Assembly: GCA_037131065.1 (NCBI GenBank)
Contig: JBAXRT010000117.1
Coordinates: 1-9,335, forward strand
DNA: 9,335 bases
Source of the DNA: JBAXRT01 sp037131065
GTDB lineage: Bacteria; Bacteroidota; Bacteroidia; Bacteroidales; FEN-979
Direction of reading: 5' to 3'
Shown here: positions 1 through 7,199 of the stretch, piece by piece
Layout: every line of letters starts with the position of its first letter
How positions within the stretch are numbered: the first letter of the stretch is position 1
Position numbers and translations under genes: made by a program
Notes under the pieces: generated by a model
Seen by the model: only the letters and a program-made list of their open reading frames with translations
Told to the model about the DNA's origin: nothing
The model's database searches: none

Positions 1-644
1 TTTAAGTTTTCACGCACGACAGCAACGGTGTCGGTGAAAATGGTCCGAAGCATCAGCCGGTTGAGCAAGTGGCATCACTCAGGGCGATGCCGGGGCTTGA
101 CGTAATCCGTCCGGCCGATGCCGGTGAAGTGGCAGCACTCTGGAGACACATCATGGAATCAAAACACAATCCGACAGCGCTGATTTTAAGCCGGCAGGAT
201 CTTCCTGTAATCGACAGGATAAAATATGCCCCTGCAGCCGGTGCCCTGAAAGGGGCCTATGTTCTGGCCGATTGTGAGGAGACACCGGAGATCATATTAA
301 TGGCAACCGGCTCTGAAGTTCAGCTTGCCCTTGATGTCTTCGAAGCGCTGAAACAGGAGGGGGTCAAAGCAAGGGTAGTCAGCATGCCGGCCTGGAACCT
401 CTTTGAAAAACAAAGTCCAGAGTACCGTGAGTCGGTTTTGCCGGCACAGGTAAGGACCCGGATCGCCATCGAAGCCGGTTCCACCTTCGGGTGGGAAAAA
501 TTTGTCGGCCTGCCCGGAGATGGCATTACGATCGGAATGAATACCTTCGGCGCTTCCGGCAAACCCGACAGTTTACTGAAAGAATTTGGCCTGACGGCAG
601 AGGCCATCGTTAAAACGACAAAATCCTTACTGAAAAGGGTATAG
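1..644 (+). CDS. tkt: Transketolase, C-terminal part (5' end outside window)
   Basis: Transketolase is a thiamine-diphosphate enzyme of the non-oxidative pentose phosphate pathway that moves two-carbon ketol units between sugar phosphates. About 213 residues are readable from base 6, roughly the last third of a protein usually near 660-670 residues. They cover the end of the pyrimidine-binding domain (VFTHDS and HQPVEQ at 6-68, LSRQ near 190) and the C-terminal domain (ATGSEVQLALD near 303-335, EAGSTFGWEKF at about 472-504, IGMNTFGASG near 531-560). The TAG stop is at 642-644, and the isomerase gene pgi starts 23 bp later, so co-transcription is likely. The first 50 bases are odd: a TAA at 3-5 replaces the usual Tyr before VFTHDS, and three conserved residues (Ile, Asp, Thr) read as Asn, Asn and Lys. 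Family assignment is secure; whether the edge differences are real is doubtful. Confidence 0.93.
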
Positions 645-667
645 TAAAACATATAAAACAGGATAAA

Positions 668-2281
668 ATGGAAACAGGTCTCACCAGCACCAAAGCATGG
701 AAATCCCTTGAAAAGCATTTTCAGGGAATAAAAAACGTCTCACTCCGGTCGCTGTTTAACGAGGATAAATCCAGGGGAGACAAATTCCGGGTTGAGGAGC
801 TCGGTATCTTTTTTGATTATTCGAAACACCGCATAAACGCTGAAACCCTTGGCCTGCTTTTTCAGCTTGCGGGCGAAAGAGGATTAGGAGATAAAATCGA
901 TGCTATGTTTTCGGGGCAAAAGATCAATGCAACTGAAAACAGGGCTGTTCTGCATACCGCCCTCCGTGCGCCCAAAGGCTCCTCCATCCTGGTTGACGGT
1001 ATCGATGTTGTTCCCGAAGTTCACCTGGTCCTGGAAAGAATGGCTGCCTTTGCAGAGAGTATCCGCACCGGGGAATGGAAGGGATTTACCGGGAAGCCGA
1101 TCCGGAATATCATAAATATTGGCATCGGCGGTTCAGACCTCGGACCGGTGATGGCCTGGGAGGCATTGAAGTTTTATTCCCGGCGGGATCTTACTTTCCG
1201 TTTTATATCCAATATCGATGGAAACGATTTTGCAGAAGCTGTCCTAGGGCTGTCGCCGGAAGAGACCTTATTCATCGTCTCATCAAAGACATTCACAACC
1301 CTTGAAACGATGACCAATGCAAGGACCGCAAGGAGATGGCTCCTCGAAAAGCTGGTCAGCGATGAGGCAGTGGCCCGTCATTTCGTTGCTGTATCCACCA
1401 ATGAAAAAGAGGTCGGCGGATTCGGGATCGATACCCGTAATATGTTTGGTTTCTGGGATTGGGTCGGGGGAAGGTACTCGATGGATTCTGCTATTGGTTT
1501 GTCCACGATGATTGCCATCGGCCCCAACCATTTCTATGAGATGCTGGATGGTTTTCACCAGATGGACGAACACTTCAGAACCACACCGTTCGAAAGGAAC
1601 ATCCCGGTTATCATGGCATTGCTAGGGATCTGGTATATTGATTTCTTCGGCGCCCAGACCCAGGCGGTTTTGCCTTACGACAACTACCTGAAGCGATTCC
1701 CGGCCTATCTTCAGCAGCTCACCATGGAAAGCAACGGCAAACAGGTGACCCTGGACGGGAAACCTGTGAACTATGCTACAGGTGCGGTCTACTGGGGCGA
1801 ACCGGGTACCAACGGACAACACTCTTTTTACCAGTTGATCCACCAGGGTACTTCTCTTATCCCATGCGATTTCATCGGATTCAAGAACTCCCTGAACCCA
1901 ATTCCCCTCCACCAGGACTACCTGATGGCAAACATGATTGCGCAGGGAGAGGCCCTTGCTTTTGGGAAAACAGCTGAAGAGGTCAGTCGTGAAGGGGTTG
2001 CCGGCGAACTGGTCCCTCATAAGGTGTTTGAAGGAAACCGCCCCTCCTCCACCTTTTTCCTGGAGAGGCTCACGCCTGAAAATCTCGGAAAATTGGTCGC
2101 CATGTACGAACATGCCGTCTTTACCCAAGGAGTGATCTGGGGTGTCAATTCATTCGATCAGATGGGAGTGGAACTCGGGAAGGTCCTGGCCATGAAAATT
2201 ATCCCTGAACTTCAGGATAAAGAAAAGCCGCTCCATCATGATGACTCAACCAACAACCTGATCAGGTATTACAGGAAATAA
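668..2281 (+). CDS. pgi: Glucose-6-phosphate isomerase
   Basis: This cytoplasmic enzyme interconverts glucose 6-phosphate and fructose 6-phosphate, linking glycolysis, gluconeogenesis and the pentose phosphate pathway. It is complete at 537 residues, near the ~549 of the E. coli enzyme, and is collinear with that long-form family. Visible motifs are the phosphate-binding IGIGGSDLGP (151-160) and SSKTFTT (205-211), the signature FWDWVGGRYS (262-271), and the C-terminal signature from GVIWGV to ELGK (488-505). The expected catalytic residues are present: Glu354 in TMESNGK, His385 in NGQHSFYQ and Lys505 in ELGK, matching E. coli Glu355, His386 and Lys514. The ATG at 668 gives a normal N-terminus, with only a weak AGGA at 660-663 upstream. 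It follows tkt by 23 bp, and the two products share fructose 6-phosphate as a metabolite, which fits an operon. No defects are seen. Confidence 0.98.
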   Translation: METGLTSTKAWKSLEKHFQGIKNVSLRSLFNEDKSRGDKFRVEELGIFFDYSKHRINAETLGLLFQLAGERGLGDKIDAMFSGQKINATENRAVLHTALRAPKGSSILVDGIDVVPEVHLVLERMAAFAESIRTGEWKGFTGKPIRNIINIGIGGSDLGPVMAWEALKFYSRRDLTFRFISNIDGNDFAEAVLGLSPEETLFIVSSKTFTTLETMTNARTARRWLLEKLVSDEAVARHFVAVSTNEKEVGGFGIDTRNMFGFWDWVGGRYSMDSAIGLSTMIAIGPNHFYEMLDGFHQMDEHFRTTPFERNIPVIMALLGIWYIDFFGAQTQAVLPYDNYLKRFPAYLQQLTMESNGKQVTLDGKPVNYATGAVYWGEPGTNGQHSFYQLIHQGTSLIPCDFIGFKNSLNPIPLHQDYLMANMIAQGEALAFGKTAEEVSREGVAGELVPHKVFEGNRPSSTFFLERLTPENLGKLVAMYEHAVFTQGVIWGVNSFDQMGVELGKVLAMKIIPELQDKEKPLHHDDSTNNLIRYYRK

Positions 2282-2440
2282 TATCTTTGTTATCCTCCAA
2301 TTACCCGGGAGACCATATTAAAAAATAATAGAACCAATACAAATCCATCATGAAATATCCATACAAACATCGTTCATACTAACCACGAAAGATAATAATG
2401 GATATTCCATTTGACCAATTAAATATAAAATTATTAACAA
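2282..2440 (+). other. AT-rich intergenic region before the DUF6515 gene
   Basis: This 159-bp gap separates pgi from the secreted-protein gene and is the longest non-coding stretch in the window. It is clearly more AT-rich than the flanking genes. TATCTTTG at 2282-2289, directly after the pgi stop, matches the Bacteroidota -7 core TAnnTTTG, but I find no TTTG element at the usual distance upstream. If used, it would leave a leader of about 145 nt. Another possible start signal is TTGACC at 2411-2416 followed by the A/T run 2417-2440, but the spacing is poor. I see no convincing terminator hairpin and no riboswitch or RNA gene. A promoter for the three-gene run that follows probably lies here, though its position is uncertain. 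Confidence 0.4.
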
Positions 2441-3346
2441 ATGAAAACAAAAATGATTTCCGGCTTCAACAGGATCGGGATGCTTCTTGTGTTGTTAGCA
2501 TTTCTGCTACCAATCTCACTTTTAGCCCAGCGGAAGGGAGGTCAGCGTCCCACAGGGACCAAAGAACGCACAACGGTTTCAAAACCACCAGCCAACAGAG
2601 AACAAAAACCAACCGGAGGGGATAAAGGAACTCAACGTTCCCCCTCCGAAAACAAAAACCAGGGAGGGACAAAAACCGGCGACAAGAGTTCATCCGGGGA
2701 TAAGAACATCCAGGGCGGCAACAATGTCAATGTTAACAACAACAAGACCAATGTTAATGTCAACAACAGCAAGAATGTCAATGTTAATGTGAATAAAAGC
2801 ACCGTCGTTGTAGCCAACCCAAGGCCATACCCGAGGCCTCCGTATGCCTATGGCGGCCACGCTTATTATTGTTACCATCCCTATGCATATCACCCATATA
2901 AACCATACTATTACGGGCCTATGTGGCATCCGTGGGGCTTCTTTGTTGCCACCCTTGCAGCGACTGCAATGATTGTTACCGTGGCGAACCAGCAGTACCA
3001 TTATGACCAGGGGGTGTATTATGTTGCAAGCAGCGGTGGATATACCGTGGTACCTGCTCCCGTCGGGGCAACCATCGTCACCCTTCCCCCCGGTTCCCAG
3101 ACCGTGGTCATCAATGAAACCACGAATAACTATTATTACGGAGGAACCTATTATGAAAAGAGTGATAAGGGATACATAGTCGTTCCGCCCACTGCAGGGT
3201 CGGTTGTGGAAAACCTGCCCGAAGGCGGAAAAGAGGTGAAAATAGGTGAGGTAACCTACGTGCAGGTCGGGGAGACCTACTATCAGCCCATTCAGCAAAA
3301 TGGTAAGAATATGTATGAGGTTGTTGATGTAAAGGATGACAAGTAA
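2441..3346 (+). CDS. Secreted DUF6515-like protein with Asn-Val repeats
   Basis: This 301-residue protein has no known biochemical function and resembles the DUF6515 family found in Bacteroidota. A signal peptide covers about residues 1-29: a basic start, hydrophobic MLLVLLAFLLPISLLA, then cleavage before Gln30. Next come a Lys/Gly/Ser/Thr-rich disordered stretch (30-90), an Asn-Val repeat (94-118), and a Pro/Tyr/His-rich tract (126-160). A hydrophobic segment follows (165-182) that could be membrane-embedded or buried. The C-terminal part has about two and a half copies of a beta-type unit, built on GYxVVP, LPxG, a short Val/Ile strand and a Tyr pair (192-237, 238-281, partial 282-297). It probably acts in the periplasm or at the cell surface. 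The next gene begins 11 bp after the stop, so co-transcription with the regulatory genes is possible. The ATG at 2441 is chosen because it yields a clean signal peptide. Confidence 0.75.
   Translation: MKTKMISGFNRIGMLLVLLAFLLPISLLAQRKGGQRPTGTKERTTVSKPPANREQKPTGGDKGTQRSPSENKNQGGTKTGDKSSSGDKNIQGGNNVNVNNNKTNVNVNNSKNVNVNVNKSTVVVANPRPYPRPPYAYGGHAYYCYHPYAYHPYKPYYYGPMWHPWGFFVATLAATAMIVTVANQQYHYDQGVYYVASSGGYTVVPAPVGATIVTLPPGSQTVVINETTNNYYYGGTYYEKSDKGYIVVPPTAGSVVENLPEGGKEVKIGEVTYVQVGETYYQPIQQNGKNMYEVVDVKDDK
2717..2798 (+). repeat. Short in-gene repeat encoding Asn-Val units
   Basis: Degenerate AAT-GTY-AAT-GTT units recur between about 2723 and 2790 and encode alternating Asn and Val (NVNVNN, NVNVNN, NVNVNVN) separated by short Asn/Lys/Ser spacers. 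The 13-base word AATGTCAATGTTA occurs twice in the tract. Such tracts can grow or shrink by slippage, so strains may differ in length here. Alternating Asn and a beta-branched residue is also compatible with beta-strand stacking, but that is inference. Confidence 0.7.
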
Positions 3347-3357
3347 AACTGCTTCCC

Positions 3358-4851
3358 ATGGAAATCCATGAATCAATAAAAATGACCTTCCCGAACAAGC
3401 TGAACTATTCCTTCATGGTTCAGTCGTTTGTAAGGGAAATTGCAAAAACGATCGGGTTCTCCGGCGAAGAGCTGGAGCAGATCGACATTGCCATCGAAGA
3501 ATCTGTTTCCAACGTCATGGTCCACGCCAGCGACGAAGAGAATCCAACCTTCGACATTATCTGTGAAAGGATCCCGGGCGGGATAAAGGTCACCCTTAAG
3601 GAGACCGGCATCCCCTTCGACCCGGAACAGATCAGGAAATATGAGGCATCGAAAGACCTGGATGACCTTTCAACCAATGGATTGGGGATCTACCTGATTC
3701 AGCAGGTAATGGATGATCTCTCATTCCGCAACCTGGGCCCGAAAGGGAAGGAGACTGTCATGATCAAGTATCTCCCGGATGCGGCTGCCGAAAAGGAACA
3801 GGCCGATGCAAAGCTGACGCAGAAAGATCCGGGTGTCATCAGTGAAAAGATCGAGTACGAAGTGAGAGGTCTTGAGGAGAAAGAGGCCATTGAAGTATCC
3901 CGCTGTGCATATAAAACACACGGATATACTTTTTTCGACGATCATATTTACTACCCTGAGCGGCTTGTGGCAATGAACAGGAGCAATGAAATGATCTCGG
4001 CAGTCGCCGTAACCAAGGATCATGTTTTCATGGGCCACGGAGCCATACTGTACCAGTACTCGGAAGATGTCATCGCCGAGCTGACCTTCATCTTTGTGAA
4101 TGTCGAGTTCCGGGGACAGGGTGCGTTGAACAGGCTGGTCGATTACCTGTTTAAGGTTGAGAAAAAAAGGGAGCTTCTGGGGCTTTATGCTTATGCCGTC
4201 ACCAACCACCCCTTCACACAAAAATCGATGATCAAATTCCAGATCAACGATTGCGGGCTCCTGCTCGCCACGAGCCCCGCCTCCTGGAAGTTCAAAGGCA
4301 TTTCGGGCGAAGAATCCCAGCGAATCAGCGTGGTTCTCTCCTTCAAATATATGACCCCGCCGGCAGTCTATGATATCTTTGTCCCGGCACACCATGCCGA
4401 TATGGTTCGTAAACTCTATGCCAACCTGGGCGCAACCCATACCTTTGTTGTTCCAACAGGTGAGCAGCTTAAATTTAACCTTCAGGAATCAGTCCTGAAG
4501 ACTGGTGTTAATGACCTGGAAAGCTGTGCCGAGATCTTTGTTTCCGAGTACGGAGCCGATATCATTCACCAGCTTCGCAAAACCCTGAGGGGATTCTGCG
4601 TTGAACAGATCGCAGCCACCAACCTCTTTCTGAAACTAAGGGATCCCCTAACCTACACACTCACTGCCGAGTTTGAAAAGATGGGATTCTTCTTTGCAGG
4701 CATCCTGCCCGAGTCGAGGATCGGAGACGCACTCATGCTGCAGTATCTCAACAACGTCGATCTAGATTACACAAAGATCCAGCTGGTATCGGATGTCTCC
4801 AGAGAGCTTATGACCTACATCAGGAAACACGATCCGAACATCTTCGAATGA
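3358..4851 (+). CDS. RsbW-like ATPase fused to GNAT acetyltransferase region
   Basis: This 497-residue soluble protein has at least two parts. Residues ~8-140 form a GHKL ATPase of the anti-sigma/serine-kinase (RsbW, SpoIIAB) type. It has an N box EESVSN with Glu48 and Asn52 in the catalytic and Mg positions, a G1 box ETGIPFDP (82-89, with Glu82 where Asp is usual), a G2 box TNGLGIYLI (106-114) and GKET (130-133). Residues ~165-330 look like a GNAT acetyltransferase: acidic strand ELTFIFV (241-247), then FRGQGAL (251-257), an RxxGx acetyl-CoA loop whose last Gly/Ala is Leu257. Residues ~340-480 may be a second, degenerate GNAT unit (FEKMGFFFAGILP, 439-451, resembles the late GNAT helix-strand). 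The deacetylase gene starts 13 bp downstream and the DUF6515 gene ends 11 bp upstream. No sigma factor, STAS partner or PP2C phosphatase is visible. Its targets are unknown. Confidence 0.82.
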   Translation: MEIHESIKMTFPNKLNYSFMVQSFVREIAKTIGFSGEELEQIDIAIEESVSNVMVHASDEENPTFDIICERIPGGIKVTLKETGIPFDPEQIRKYEASKDLDDLSTNGLGIYLIQQVMDDLSFRNLGPKGKETVMIKYLPDAAAEKEQADAKLTQKDPGVISEKIEYEVRGLEEKEAIEVSRCAYKTHGYTFFDDHIYYPERLVAMNRSNEMISAVAVTKDHVFMGHGAILYQYSEDVIAELTFIFVNVEFRGQGALNRLVDYLFKVEKKRELLGLYAYAVTNHPFTQKSMIKFQINDCGLLLATSPASWKFKGISGEESQRISVVLSFKYMTPPAVYDIFVPAHHADMVRKLYANLGATHTFVVPTGEQLKFNLQESVLKTGVNDLESCAEIFVSEYGADIIHQLRKTLRGFCVEQIAATNLFLKLRDPLTYTLTAEFEKMGFFFAGILPESRIGDALMLQYLNNVDLDYTKIQLVSDVSRELMTYIRKHDPNIFE

Positions 4852-4864
4852 TAGCAACGGGAAC

Positions 4865-5911
4865 ATGATCGCCGTCTTTACTCCTCATCATATCCTCCAT
4901 AATCCCCCAAAGGAGTTCATCTCAAACCAGGTGGTCGCCTACGGAGAGTCACCGGAAAGAGTGGAGCTGATCTACGAGGCGCTGATGGATGTCGAAGGAG
5001 TAAAGCTTACCCGTGCGGAGGAATTCGATTTAAGCCATTTCCATAAGATCCATTCATCCGCTTACCTTGAATACCTGCAAAACGCATACAGGGAGTGGGT
5101 ATCTGCCGGCCTATGGACGGAAGGGATCATGCCCGAATTCTTCGCAATCGGCAGGATGCGTGATCTTCCTCCTTCAAAAAGCCCGGTAGGCAAGGCTGGC
5201 TTTTATATGACCGACAGCTGCACGATGATCGTAAAAGATACCTGGGAGGCCGTCAGGTTCTCAGGGTTTACGGCGCTCACGGGTGCTAAACATCTGCTGA
5301 ACGGCCAACAACATGTGTTCTCCCTGTGCCGCCCGCCGGGGCACCATGCCGGGTTTGATTTTGCCGGGGGTTACTGTTTTGTGAATAACGCTGTACTGGC
5401 TGCAAAATACCTCCAGGACGGAGGCCGCCTTGAGAATGAGGGCTCCTTGAAAGTGGCCATTCTCGACCTTGATTTCCATCACGGGAATGGCACCCAGGAT
5501 ATCGTTCAGCGGCTGGAAAACATCCTGTTCGTCTCCCTTCATGGTGATCCTGAGTTCTCCTATCCCTACATCACAGGGTTTGAGTCGGAGAATTCCGGAA
5601 AAAATATCAACTTTCCACTCTCTCCCGGAACCACCGATGAAGATTATTTCAATGTCTTCCGGGATGCGCTTTCGCGGATCATACACTACGGTGCCCGGTA
5701 TCTCATCGTCTCACTGGGCGTGGATACTTTCGAGAAAGATCAGCTTGGGAACTTCAAACTTACTTCGGGGATCTACTCCCGGCTTTCGGATTATATGATC
5801 CGTGAAGTGAAAATCCCAGCACTGATTGTGATGGAAGGCGGATACAACACGGAATTCCTGGCTGGGAATGTGCTCTCCTTTCTTAAACCGATTATTAGCA
5901 AAACCTGCTAA
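4865..5911 (+). CDS. Histone deacetylase-fold enzyme, acetylpolyamine aminohydrolase-like
   Basis: This 348-residue zinc hydrolase of the arginase/deacetylase superfamily should remove acyl groups from amines. The whole protein aligns with my memory of the M. ramosa acetylpolyamine aminohydrolase (341 residues). The catalytic set is complete: His160-His161 in RPPGHHAG, charge-relay Asp201, zinc ligands Asp203 and His205 in DLDFHHGNGT, zinc ligand Asp287 in SLGVDTFEKD, and transition-state Tyr327 in MEGGYN. Other family blocks are SLHGDPEFSYPY (224-235) and NFKLTS (296-301). In the loop 101-120, which lines the entrance in the M. ramosa enzyme, the recalled alignment places Val108 and Cys119 where that enzyme has Glu106 and Glu117, so polyamines may not be the substrate. 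It sits 13 bp after the ATPase-GNAT gene, suggesting paired acylation and deacylation. AcuC-like protein deacetylation is an alternative. No signal peptide is seen, so it is probably cytoplasmic. Confidence 0.93.
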   Translation: MIAVFTPHHILHNPPKEFISNQVVAYGESPERVELIYEALMDVEGVKLTRAEEFDLSHFHKIHSSAYLEYLQNAYREWVSAGLWTEGIMPEFFAIGRMRDLPPSKSPVGKAGFYMTDSCTMIVKDTWEAVRFSGFTALTGAKHLLNGQQHVFSLCRPPGHHAGFDFAGGYCFVNNAVLAAKYLQDGGRLENEGSLKVAILDLDFHHGNGTQDIVQRLENILFVSLHGDPEFSYPYITGFESENSGKNINFPLSPGTTDEDYFNVFRDALSRIIHYGARYLIVSLGVDTFEKDQLGNFKLTSGIYSRLSDYMIREVKIPALIVMEGGYNTEFLAGNVLSFLKPIISKTC

Positions 5912-5934
5912 CTGTTACTGGTTGTCACTTTTTC
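5912..5934. other. Short convergent gap between deacetylase and ATP-grasp genes
   Basis: Only 23 bp separate the two facing stop codons (TAA ending at 5911, and TGA of the minus-strand gene at 5935-5937). The plus strand has a weak AACC...GGTT pairing followed by CTTTTTC, which could act as a poor plus-strand terminator. I do not call a terminator. Transcripts from both sides probably overlap at their 3' ends. Confidence 0.4.
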
Positions 5935-7098
5935 TCAAACGCTGATGAATTCTGAAAGATCGGAATAGAGGATCTCCTCGAACTCCCGGAAATTGCTCTT
6001 GGAAACCTCGGCATAGAGGTAGATGGCCATCGGGTACTTTTTATAATCCATTTTAGTATAATGAATGACCCTGGAAAAGTGGCTGATGAATTTTTCATAG
6101 TCAAAAACCAGCCTCTTTTTATCAAGGTGCTTTGGAATGTCGATGCCGAACATCCCGTATAATTTATCCTTGCGTGAAGAGAGGATCTTTTCCCAGTCAG
6201 GTTTCTTTTGGTGAAAATAATATTCGTAGGAATTGATCCCGTAAAAATAATAATCCACATCGGCCACACAGAAGCCCATGAATCGCATCGGATTGATTTC
6301 GATCGGGACAAAAGCACCCTCCCCTGCCTGGCGCATTTCAAGGTGGAACGGGAAGTTCCGCAGGTCTCTCAGCCGCGCGATCTCCTTCAGGTAACCGATG
6401 ATCGGGTCGTGGTACTTCATCACGATCTCATCCGAAGTCATGTACAACCGGTCGCTTGTATCGGTTTTTGAGCCGAACAAATGGGTGAGAATATTCAGGA
6501 TAACCGGCTCTCCCGAATGGTTGAAATATGCATCAATGGCTATCTCCGTCCCTTCGATGTACTTCTCAATTAAAAATTCATCCAGGCTGACGACAACATC
6601 CGGGAAAACATCCTGCATCAGTTTTACCTCCTTTTTGATTCCTTCCAGCGCTGTTTTCCACTCCGCCTCATCATGGATAACATAAATGCCGATGCTGGCA
6701 AAACCCCGCAGAGGCTTGATCACAAAGGGCTTTTTCAGGGTTGAGATATCGAGTTTATCCAACGCTCTGAGCGTGAAAAGATGATGCCACATCTCCGGAT
6801 TAAGAGATTCGAATATCTTCCGGAGATTCGATTTATTTTTGAAATAGTTGACATTTTTCGTGGCCAAGTGTTCCGGGCAATGGCGGTTCAGCAGGACAGA
6901 GGCGTTTTCAGAATTGCTGTACAAAAGGGGATTTTCAGCGTTTTTCAGCGCGGCAAAAAACGGTTCGGGCTCAACCAGTTTCATGGCATGGGCCAGTTCC
7001 AGGCTTTTTGAGAACTCTGTTGCAAGGACAGGGATCTGGAGCGCTGCGACCGTTTGCTGGAGGAATTCGGAAACGTACGGTTTTTCAAGGATTATCAC
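5935..7098 (-). CDS. ATP-grasp domain protein (carboxylate-amine ligase type)
   Basis: This 387-residue protein has the ATP-grasp fold, whose members usually activate a carboxylate as an acyl phosphate and join it to an amine or thiol. Visible motifs are the ATP-binding Lys128 in FVIKP and its glycine-rich loop RGFASIGI (131-138), the hinge IEKYIEGTE (177-185, Glu185), and the Mg-binding block with Glu254 in HLEMR, then Glu267 and Asn269 in EINPMR. The N-terminal ~120 residues form the pre-ATP domain and the last ~90 are poorly recognisable. The start is taken as GTG (CAC at 7096-7098 on the plus strand), with an in-frame stop 15 codons further upstream; the next Met is residue 39. It converges on the deacetylase gene and diverges from the DUF1295 gene. 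The substrate cannot be predicted. A link to the acyl-group genes is inference from position. Confidence 0.85.
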   Translation of the reverse strand: MIILEKPYVSEFLQQTVAALQIPVLATEFSKSLELAHAMKLVEPEPFFAALKNAENPLLYSNSENASVLLNRHCPEHLATKNVNYFKNKSNLRKIFESLNPEMWHHLFTLRALDKLDISTLKKPFVIKPLRGFASIGIYVIHDEAEWKTALEGIKKEVKLMQDVFPDVVVSLDEFLIEKYIEGTEIAIDAYFNHSGEPVILNILTHLFGSKTDTSDRLYMTSDEIVMKYHDPIIGYLKEIARLRDLRNFPFHLEMRQAGEGAFVPIEINPMRFMGFCVADVDYYFYGINSYEYYFHQKKPDWEKILSSRKDKLYGMFGIDIPKHLDKKRLVFDYEKFISHFSRVIHYTKMDYKKYPMAIYLYAEVSKSNFREFEEILYSDLSEFISV

Positions 7099-7186
7099 AG
7101 GATGCCAGGTAACGGTTTGTGCGGTTAAAAGTAAAAAAAATCAGGGTGCGCGGCCATCCCCCCTCAGCCGGATCGATAAAAAAGAT

Positions 7187-7194
7187 TATTTTTG
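7187..7194 (+). promoter_or_regulatory. Candidate Bacteroidota -7 promoter core
   Basis: TATTTTTG fits the TAnnTTTG -7 core used by the primary sigma factor of Bacteroidota. It lies in the 101-bp divergent gap between the ATP-grasp and DUF1295 genes and ends 5 bp before the ATG at 7200, so transcription would start almost at the start codon and give a leaderless message. No TTTG element is seen at the usual spacing upstream, which weakens the call. Confidence 0.25.
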
Positions 7195-7199
7195 GCTTC

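Noticed and set aside
320..718. Minus-strand open frame of 132 codons over the tkt/pgi junction
   Set aside because: It is antisense to two clearly identified genes and its translation resembles no family I know.
1622..2128. Minus-strand open frame of 168 codons inside pgi
   Set aside because: It is entirely antisense to a conserved stretch of pgi and shows no domain or recognisable motif.
2290..2315. Possible terminator hairpin after pgi around CTCC...GGAG
   Set aside because: The stem is only 4 bp, with a 9-base loop and no T-run after it.
2398..2625. Plus-strand open frame of 75 codons overlapping the start of the DUF6515 gene
   Set aside because: It lies out of frame with the real gene, lacks a recognisable product, and most of it is a frame shadow of the signal peptide and polar region.
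2690..3376. Minus-strand open frame of 228 codons opposite the DUF6515 gene
   Set aside because: It is rich in Ile, Val, Asn and His because it mirrors the Asn-Val and Tyr/His-rich tracts of the real gene. The plus strand has a signal peptide and family match.
3721..4440. Minus-strand open frame of 239 codons opposite the ATPase-GNAT gene
   Set aside because: The plus strand carries the clear ATPase and GNAT motifs. The antisense translation has none.
7119..7199. Upstream GTG extension of the DUF1295 protein
   Set aside because: The extra 27 residues are basic, not hydrophobic, and unlike the family N-terminus; ATG 7200 leads straight into a membrane segment.
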